From Streptomyces sp. NBC_00306 (lineage in GTDB: Bacteria > Actinomycetota > Actinomycetes > Streptomycetales > Streptomycetaceae), in the NCBI RefSeq assembly GCF_036169555.1, contig NZ_CP108032.1:1054001-1118000 (forward strand): a stretch of DNA of 64,000 bases. Reading direction: 5' to 3'. A program made the position numbers and the translations under genes. Within the stretch, counting starts at the first letter, position 1. Each line of letters begins with the position of its first letter. Below are positions 58,587 through 64,000 of this stretch, in pieces. The notes under the pieces were generated by a model. It saw only the letters and a program-made list of their open reading frames with translations, had not been told where the DNA came from and made no database searches.

Positions 58587-59453
58587 ATGACCGCACTGTT
58601 CGCCCTGGCCACCAGCGTGCTGTGGGGTCTCGCGGACTTCGGCGGCGGACTGCTGACCCGGCGGACTCCCGCCCTCACCGTCGTGGTGGTCTCCCAGGCG
58701 ATCGCGGTCGTGGTCCTCGGCGTGATCGTCGTCGCCACGGGCGCGTGGCACGAGGCGGGTCACCAGCTCTGGTACGCGGTGGGCGCCGGCGTCGTCGGGC
58801 CGGTCGCGATGCTCTCCTTCTACAAGGCGCTCGCCCTCGGCCCCATGGGTGTGGTCTCGCCTCTGGGCTCGCTGGGTGTGGCCGTGCCGGTGGGCGTCGG
58901 CCTCGTGCTGGGCGAGCGGCCCGGGCTGCTCCAGTTCGCCGGTATCGGCGTGGCGGTGGTCGGCATCGTGCTGGCCGGCGGTCCTGAGTTGAGGGGCGCG
59001 GCCGTGCAGCGGCAGGCGATCCTGCTGACCCTGACGGCGGCCTTCGGGTTCGGTGCGGTCATGGCCCTCATCGCCGAGGCGTCGACCACCCTCACGGGCC
59101 TGTTCCTGGCCCTGTTCGTGCAGCGCGTCACCAATGTGACCGTGGGCGGCGCGGCGCTGTACGTGTCGGTCAAGCGCGGCGGACGGGCCCTTCCGGAGGA
59201 CGGCGGGATGAAGGTCGTCCTGTCCTCGCTGCCCGCCCTCGCCTTCGTCGGTCTCGCCGACGTCGCGGCCAACGGCACGTACTCCATCGCCGCACAGACG
59301 GGACCGGTGACCGTGGCGGCCGTGCTCGCGAACCTCTATCCGGTGGTCACGGTGCTGGCCGCGCTCCTCCTGCTCAGGGAACGGCTGCGGATGATCCAGG
59401 CGGCGGGGGCCGGGCTCGCGCTGGTCGGCACGGTCCTGCTGGCCTCCGGCTGA
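58587..59453 (+). CDS. EamA/DMT-family transporter
   Basis: A 288-residue transporter with ten predicted membrane helices in two EamA repeats (ALFALATSVLWGLADFGGGLL to about residue 130, then RQAILLTLTAAFGFGAVMALIA onward). The two-fold repeat is normal in length, unlike the EamA protein at 39377, which has a C-terminal extension. The substrate is unknown, though such pairs often export amino acids or drugs. GAGG lies six bases before the ATG. The divergent XRE-cupin regulator is the likely controller. Confidence 0.92.
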   Translation: MTALFALATSVLWGLADFGGGLLTRRTPALTVVVVSQAIAVVVLGVIVVATGAWHEAGHQLWYAVGAGVVGPVAMLSFYKALALGPMGVVSPLGSLGVAVPVGVGLVLGERPGLLQFAGIGVAVVGIVLAGGPELRGAAVQRQAILLTLTAAFGFGAVMALIAEASTTLTGLFLALFVQRVTNVTVGGAALYVSVKRGGRALPEDGGMKVVLSSLPALAFVGLADVAANGTYSIAAQTGPVTVAAVLANLYPVVTVLAALLLLRERLRMIQAAGAGLALVGTVLLASG

Positions 59454-59465
59454 ACCCGGCTCGCA

Positions 59466-59479
59466 TCCGGCCTGCCGGA
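59466..59479 (+). terminator. short hairpin after the EamA gene
   Basis: TCCGGC-CT-GCCGGA forms a 6-bp stem 12 bp after the EamA stop, between two convergent genes. It may serve as a bidirectional terminator. Confidence 0.5.
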
Positions 59480-59523
59480 CGCCCGCTGCGCTCGCCCCTC
59501 GCACCGCTTCGGCCTCGCCGGGC

Positions 59524-60261
59524 TCAGCTCTCCTCCAGCTCCGCCAGCGCCAGCAGCTGCTCGGGCGTGACCCCGTCCGGGATCGGCACGGGTGCGGGTG
59601 TCCGCAGGGGCGGCTGCCAGCCGAGGACCGGGTCCCAGCTTCTGACCACGCGGGCCGGCGCCCCGGCGACCACGGAGTGGTCGGGGACCTCTCCGCGGAC
59701 GACGGCCCCGGCGGCGACCACGACATTGCGGCCGAGGCGTGCGCCGGGAAGCACCACCGCGCCGGTACCCAGCCAGCAACCGGGTCCGATCGTCACCGGC
59801 TCGGTACGGGGCCACTGTTTCCCGACCGGCTCGTGCGGGTCGTCGTAACTGTGGTTGGTCGAGGTGATGTAGACGTACGGACCGCAGTAGGTGTCGGAGC
59901 CGATGGACACCCTCGTGTCGGCGATGACATGGCTGCCGCGGCCGAGCACCACACCGTCGCCCAGGGTCAGGATCGGCTCCGTGCCGAGATCGAGGTCCGG
60001 CATCATCCCCGCGGTCAGGGTGACCTGCTCGCCGATGATGCAGTGGTCCCCGAGTTCGATCCACGCCTCTCCGAACACGGTGCCCTGCGGGAAGGCGAGG
60101 CGCGTGCCGTGGCCGATGCTGCGGAAGCGCAGGCGGCCGGGGTGGTCGGCGGTGACGGCACCGGCGTCCTGTGCCCAGCGCCAGCCCCGGTGGAGGGCAC
60201 GGGCGAGAACGCCACGCCACCAGGCGGCGGGCGATGAGAACGTGTTTCTGTTCTTCGGCAC
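59524..60261 (-). CDS. hexapeptide-repeat acyltransferase (left-handed beta-helix)
   Basis: A 245-residue acyltransferase with hexapeptide repeats that form a left-handed beta-helix, visible as runs such as VVLGRGSHVIADTRVSIGSDTYCG and VTIGPGCWLGTGAVVLPGARLGRNVVVAAGAVVRG. The loop histidine for catalysis probably lies in STNHSYDDP. It is related to maltose/galactoside O-acetyltransferases or to LpxA-like enzymes, but the substrate is unknown. GTG 60261 gives the start seen in relatives (M-PKNRNTF); there is no ribosome site, so a leaderless message is likely. Confidence 0.88.
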   Translation of the reverse strand: MPKNRNTFSSPAAWWRGVLARALHRGWRWAQDAGAVTADHPGRLRFRSIGHGTRLAFPQGTVFGEAWIELGDHCIIGEQVTLTAGMMPDLDLGTEPILTLGDGVVLGRGSHVIADTRVSIGSDTYCGPYVYITSTNHSYDDPHEPVGKQWPRTEPVTIGPGCWLGTGAVVLPGARLGRNVVVAAGAVVRGEVPDHSVVAGAPARVVRSWDPVLGWQPPLRTPAPVPIPDGVTPEQLLALAELEES

Positions 60262-60742
60262 CCGCACACGGTAGTCGGCCCGCTCGCGGCCGATCGGAGC
60301 ACCGCGCTGTGATGTTCGCCCCACGCCGTCGGGCGGCGGGACGCCCTGGGGGCCGTTCTGCCGGTACACCCCGCGCCGGGTTGGCCGGAAAGCGCCGCTC
60401 GGACGGGCGGTGTCGTGGTCCCGGGCACCTCATTCGGCACACAGGCAACAGCGGCCACGAGGTCCATCGGCACCGATTCCGGCGGCACACGGGCTGCCGG
60501 GAGGAAAACGCTGTCTACCACGTCCGCCGGGACCTGACAGTGACTTCGGGACTAAGTCCTCCGTTCCGTGGGCAGTCCGGCTTCTCGGCGCTCCCGGGCA
60601 TCGGTGCGTGACTAGCATGAGCGCCACATGCTTACGGAAGATCACCGTCAACTTACGGTGCCTGTACGGCATGTGGTCGGCCGATGCGCGCCAGTCGGCC
60701 TCGTCTGTTCTTCCCCGGACTCAAGCAGCGAGGGATCGCGGA
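60262..60742. other. gene-free spacer between the acyltransferase and the conservon
   Basis: No supported gene lies in these 481 bp. It holds a short palindrome, GGACT-A-AGTCC (60549-60559), also overlapped by GACTT/AAGTC arms, and a TAGCAT hexamer near 60614 that could be a -10 box for the conservon. Confidence 0.4.
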
Positions 60743-62455
60743 ATGTCAGTGCCAGTCGCTCGGAAACCGCACAGGATACGAACCCCACGGCCCTTGCCCC
60801 TCGTCGTACCGCTGGCCGCCGTGGTGGTGGCCGGCGCGGCCGCCGGCGCGGTGATCGCTGCGGCACCCGAGGCGGCCGGGAACTGGGTCGCGGCCACCGT
60901 CGGCGTCGCCTGGGTGTGGGTGGCGGCCACCGTCGTCGTCACCGCACTCAGCTCCCGCCGGCTGCGCGCCACGGCGATGGCCGCCTCAGGTGAACTGCGG
61001 GCGATGCAGGCCCAGTCGGCGCAGGCGGCCGCCGAGTCCGCCCATCTGGTGAACGTCACGCTCCCGTCGGTCGTGAAGCGCTTGCGCGACGGGGAGAACT
61101 CCGAGGACACCCTCGCCGGCACACCGCCGCCGACAGATCCGCAACTGCGGCGCATGCTCCAGGTGTTCGCCACCGAGCTCGGGGCCGGTGAGCGCCGGGC
61201 GGAGACCTCGGCCGCCAACAGTGCCTCGGCGGTGCGCCAGTTGGCCCAGGCGGCGGACGATCTGGACCGGCTGACAGCGGTGACGCTGCCGGCCGCCTTC
61301 GAGCATCTGCGCCGGGGCGCCTCGGCCGACACCGTCCTCGGCGAGCTCGAGCAGCCCGCCGACGCTCGGCTGCGGGTGATCCTGGACGCGGTGGTCCGGG
61401 AGTTCGCCGTCAGTGAGCGGCGCGCGGCGGCCGCCCAGGGCGCCAGTGCCAAGGCGCTGAGCCGGGTGCAGGCGAAGGCCGTGAGCATGCTCGCCGACCT
61501 GCGGGAGATGCAGGATCGTCACGGCGAAGAGGTGTTCGGCGATCTGCTCAAGCTCGACCACAACACCTCGCAGCTCGGTCTGCTGACCGACCGCCTCGCG
61601 CTCCTGATGGGCGGCCGGTCGAGTCGTTCGTGGAACAAGCCGATCGGCATGGAGAGCATCCTGCGCGGCGCGGTGGGCCGGATCGCGGCCTATCAGCGGG
61701 TGCGGCTGCACTCCTCCAGCACCGCCGCGATCGCCGGCTTCGCCGCCGAGGGCGTCATGCATCTGCTGGCCGAACTGATGGACAACGCGGCGAACTTCTC
61801 GCCGCCCATCGACGAGGTCCACGTCTATGTCGAGGAGCGCACCGCCGGCCTGGTCGTCACGATCGAGGACAGCGGGCTGAAGATGGCCGACGCCGCCATG
61901 CGCCGGGCCGAGGAGGCCGTGTCCGGCCGGGTCACCGACCTCGCGGCCCTTCAGGGCACCCGCCTCGGGCTCGCGGTGGTGGGCCGGCTGGCCGCCAAGT
62001 ACCGGATGAGCGTCAATTTCCGGCCCTCCTCCCGTGGCGGCACCGGCGTCGTGGTGCTGTTCCCGCCGCAGCTGCTGGCACAGCAGCGCAGCGCGGCACC
62101 GGAGACGACGATCCACCGCGCCACCCCCGACACGGTGGAGCGGACGCCCGACGCACCCACGACCTCCGGATCGGGCGCTGCCGCGCCCGGCACCGTGGCC
62201 GCCGCGGGCACTCCCTTCCCGGTCCAGGGCGGACCGCGCGTGGCGACGCCGAACGGCCTGCCCGTACGGCCGCCGGGGCGCACCATGGCCGCCGCCGACC
62301 GTGGCCGCGATCCGGCCGGACCGGGCAAGGAGCACACGCCGCCCGGCCGTGAGGCCGGTCGCGACCCCGGCCGTGACGCCGGTGCGCAGTTCGGCGCCTT
62401 CCACCGGGCCCGCAAGGCACAGGAGAACCGGCCCGCAGGGCCCACCGAGGAGTGA
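60743..62455 (+). CDS. cvnA: conservon sensor-kinase-like protein CvnA
   Basis: A 570-residue membrane protein, the first of a conservon. Two membrane helices (about residues 18-40 and 46-66) are followed by a cytoplasmic coiled region and an HATPase domain with N-box LLAELMDNAANFS, G1 IEDSGLKM and G2 GTRLGLAVVGRLA. The phospho-acceptor histidine region is degenerate, as in other CvnA proteins. The last 130 residues are Pro/Gly/Ala-rich and disordered. It is thought to form a membrane complex with CvnB-D, like a G-protein-coupled receptor system. GAGGG precedes the ATG at about nine bases. Confidence 0.93.
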   Translation: MSVPVARKPHRIRTPRPLPLVVPLAAVVVAGAAAGAVIAAAPEAAGNWVAATVGVAWVWVAATVVVTALSSRRLRATAMAASGELRAMQAQSAQAAAESAHLVNVTLPSVVKRLRDGENSEDTLAGTPPPTDPQLRRMLQVFATELGAGERRAETSAANSASAVRQLAQAADDLDRLTAVTLPAAFEHLRRGASADTVLGELEQPADARLRVILDAVVREFAVSERRAAAAQGASAKALSRVQAKAVSMLADLREMQDRHGEEVFGDLLKLDHNTSQLGLLTDRLALLMGGRSSRSWNKPIGMESILRGAVGRIAAYQRVRLHSSSTAAIAGFAAEGVMHLLAELMDNAANFSPPIDEVHVYVEERTAGLVVTIEDSGLKMADAAMRRAEEAVSGRVTDLAALQGTRLGLAVVGRLAAKYRMSVNFRPSSRGGTGVVVLFPPQLLAQQRSAAPETTIHRATPDTVERTPDAPTTSGSGAAAPGTVAAAGTPFPVQGGPRVATPNGLPVRPPGRTMAAADRGRDPAGPGKEHTPPGREAGRDPGRDAGAQFGAFHRARKAQENRPAGPTEE

Positions 62456-62530
62456 TGCGATCCGCCCCGCGGGCGCCCGGGTCATGGCGCCACCCCCGTT
62501 ACACGACGTGAGAGAAGGAGGCACGGGCGG

Positions 62531-62989
62531 ATGACCGGATCACCGGGACCCATCCGCCCCACGCAGACGATGCAGACCACTGACAACAGCCTGACCTGGC
62601 TACTGGAAAGCCTTCTCGAACGCACCCCGGGCACCCGGCACGCCCTGGTGCTCTCCCGCGACGGGCTCAAGCTGTGCTGGACCCGGCATCTGACGCTCGA
62701 CCAGGCCGATCAGCTGGCCGCGATCTGCTCGGGCATCCAGGCGCTGGCCCAGGGGGCGTCGGTCGAGTTCGGCAACGGCAGCGGCGGCGTACGGCATTCC
62801 ATGACCGAGTTCCACGGCGGACTGCTGTTCATCGTCGAGGCCGGTGACGGTGCCCATCTGGCGGTCGTCGCGGAGGACGGCGCCGATCCCGGCGTGGTGG
62901 GCCACCAGATGACGGATCTCGTGGAGCAGATCGGTGAGCATCTGCGGGCGGAGCCGCGGATGCCGACCCCGGAGAGTCCGCTCTCATGA
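62531..62989 (+). CDS. cvnB: conservon roadblock/LC7-domain protein CvnB
   Basis: A 152-residue roadblock/LC7 protein, with SLTWLLESLLERTPGTRHALVLSRDGLKL and LGGG-like turn GGLLFIVEAGDGAHLAVVAE. In conservons CvnB acts with the GTPase CvnD, in the way MglB does as a GTPase-activating protein. It starts 75 bp after cvnA and overlaps cvnC by 4 bp. Confidence 0.93.
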   Translation: MTGSPGPIRPTQTMQTTDNSLTWLLESLLERTPGTRHALVLSRDGLKLCWTRHLTLDQADQLAAICSGIQALAQGASVEFGNGSGGVRHSMTEFHGGLLFIVEAGDGAHLAVVAEDGADPGVVGHQMTDLVEQIGEHLRAEPRMPTPESPLS

Positions 62990-63345
62990 CCCGCAAACCC
63001 GTCGACACGGGTGATCCGGACCGGCTCTACACGGTCACGGGGGGCCGCAGCCGTGCCGACGACGACGCGTTCGACCTGGTGACGCTGATCGTCAGCGAGT
63101 GCGAGCCGGCCCTCGGGATGCAGTCGGAGCATGTGCGGATCCTCGACCTGTGCCGTCATCCGACCGCGGTCGTCGAGCTGTCCGCGGAGCTGAAGCTGCC
63201 GGTGACGGTCGTACGGATCCTGCTGGGCGACCTGCTGGCGACGGGGCGCATCACGGCCCGTCATCCGCGGGCCGCGCGCTCGCTCGTCGATCTGCCCGAC
63301 TCGGCCCTCTTGAAGGAGGTGCTCCATGGACTCCGCAACCTCTGA
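62986..63345 (+). CDS. cvnC: conservon DUF742 protein CvnC
   Basis: A 119-residue DUF742 protein. RLYTVTGGRS and the winged-helix-like ILDLCRHPTAVVELSAELKLPVTVVRILLGDLL are diagnostic, so it is probably a small DNA- or protein-binding adaptor. Its ATG overlaps the cvnB stop by 4 bp, and its last 20 bp overlap cvnD. Confidence 0.92.
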   Translation: MTRKPVDTGDPDRLYTVTGGRSRADDDAFDLVTLIVSECEPALGMQSEHVRILDLCRHPTAVVELSAELKLPVTVVRILLGDLLATGRITARHPRAARSLVDLPDSALLKEVLHGLRNL

Positions 63346-63940
63346 ACTGCCCGCCCGCACCCCGCTCGTCGACTCGGCCGAGACCGGGTTGAAGATCGTG
63401 ATCGTGGGTGGTTTCGGGGTCGGCAAGACCACGCTGGTGAAGTCGGTCAGCGAGATCCGTCCGCTGAACACCGAGGAGGTCATGACGCAGGCCGGTGTCG
63501 GCGTCGACGAGACCGCCGGTCTCGCCACCAAGACGACCACCACCGTCGCCTTCGACTTCGGCCGGATCAGCCTCAACGACCGTATGGTGCTGTACTTGTT
63601 CGGCGCACCGGGCCAGGAACGTTTCTGGTTCCTGTGGGACCGGCTCTTCACCGGCACCCTCGGTGCCGTGGTGCTGGTCGACACCCGGCGCATGAGCGAC
63701 TCCTGGTACGCGATCGACCGGCTCGAGCACCACCGGACGCCGTTCGTCGTGGCGGTCAACCGCTTCGACGACGACATGGCCGCGTTCTCGCTGGACGAGA
63801 TACGCCAGGCGCTGTCGCTCGCCCCGCATGTGCCGCTGATCGACTGCGACGCCCGGGTCCGCTCGTCCGGCAAGCATGTCCTGATCAGCCTTGTCGACCA
63901 CCTTCATGAACTGGCCATGGCACGGGAGATGACACCATGA
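63326..63940 (+). CDS. cvnD: conservon Ras-like GTPase CvnD
   Basis: A 204-residue small GTPase. The P-loop is GGFGVGKT (28-35), switch II is FGAPGQERFWFLW, and the guanine-specificity motif is VNRFDD (NKxD-like, with R for K). It should cycle between GDP and GTP and associate with CvnA. It overlaps cvnC by 20 bp and the P450 gene by 4 bp, so the operon is tightly coupled. Confidence 0.94.
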   Translation: MDSATSELPARTPLVDSAETGLKIVIVGGFGVGKTTLVKSVSEIRPLNTEEVMTQAGVGVDETAGLATKTTTTVAFDFGRISLNDRMVLYLFGAPGQERFWFLWDRLFTGTLGAVVLVDTRRMSDSWYAIDRLEHHRTPFVVAVNRFDDDMAAFSLDEIRQALSLAPHVPLIDCDARVRSSGKHVLISLVDHLHELAMAREMTP

Positions 63941-64000
63941 CCGACCCCGCCGCACCCGAACCCGCGCCGTCCCCGCCCCCGGGCTGCCCCGCACATGCGG
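63937..64000 (+). CDS. N-terminus of a cytochrome P450 (CvnE), cut by the window
   Basis: ATG 63937 overlaps the cvnD stop (ATGA) and encodes MTDPAAPEPAPSPPPGCPAHA before the window ends. A Pro-rich start with PGCPAH is typical of P450s placed last in several conservons. Heme-binding motifs lie beyond the window, so the identity is inferred from position and these 21 residues. Confidence 0.7.
   Translation, partial: MTDPAAPEPAPSPPPGCPAHA

Overview
The window is high-GC actinobacterial chromosome and almost certainly Streptomyces. The evidence is third-codon GC bias throughout, many GTG starts, GAGG/GGAGG ribosome sites, a subtilisin-inhibitor protein, a tripeptidyl aminopeptidase (tap), urease ordered ureA-B-C-F-G-D, a bioF/bioB-A-D cluster, and a conservon (cvn) operon ending in a cytochrome P450. 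No rRNA, tRNA, CRISPR array, insertion sequence, prophage or biosynthetic cluster was seen. It reads as a conserved chromosomal segment carrying several strain-specific intergenic repeat tracts.

Layout. 0-5.7 kb: small membrane protein, secreted SSI-type inhibitor with Lys at P1, orphan RsbW-like ATPase, acyltransferase, epimerase, YbaK-type protein and secreted Tap. 5.9-10.4 kb: urease operon on the minus strand with a candidate GlnR site upstream. 10.5-12.3 kb: TetR regulator divergent from an integral membrane protein. 12.4-16.1 kb is the most irregular stretch: 44-nt tandem repeats, a solitary Phd/YefM antitoxin divergent from a ClpP paralogue whose catalytic His is Gln, a structured spacer plus a ydaO-type (c-di-AMP) riboswitch before an NlpC/P60 hydrolase, a decayed LysE-type gene and a 103-nt duplication. 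16.1-21.4 kb: a second RsbW-like ATPase and biotin synthesis (bioF divergent from bioBAD). 21.4-30.2 kb: VOC protein, methyltransferase, MacB/FtsX-type ABC exporter, F420-type oxidoreductase, GNAT enzyme and two CNNM/CorC-like membrane proteins. 30.3-37.5 kb: two uncharacterised proteins, a maleylpyruvate-isomerase-fold protein, SGNH hydrolase, purB with mug coupled behind it, and ROK and GntR regulators. 37.7-44 kb: ECF41-type sigma factor, hydrolase, EamA transporter divergent from a MocR regulator, and a Tat-exported PhoD phosphatase behind a likely PHO box. 44-49 kb: an ACT/GNAT fusion, a Cys/Met-metabolism PLP enzyme divergent from an Lrp regulator, and a DUF885 protein. 49-50 kb: ~105-nt repeats. 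50-60 kb: SDR, rhodanese, Lrp, sbcCD, YigZ, CoA-binding protein, a second YbaK-type protein, XRE-cupin regulator divergent from an EamA transporter, and a hexapeptide acyltransferase. 60.7-64 kb: cvnABCD plus the first codons of a P450.

The genes serve nitrogen (urease) and phosphate (PhoD) acquisition, biotin and purine synthesis, double-strand-break repair (SbcCD), mismatch repair (Mug), secreted-protease control (SSI, Tap) and signalling (conservon, RsbW-like kinases, one-component regulators). I found no complete, clearly new multi-gene system. The strongest leads are the His-to-Gln ClpP beside a lone antitoxin, the structured spacer upstream of the c-di-AMP riboswitch, and the independent intergenic minisatellites. 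Regulatory sites were found by eye and are inferences unless stated otherwise.
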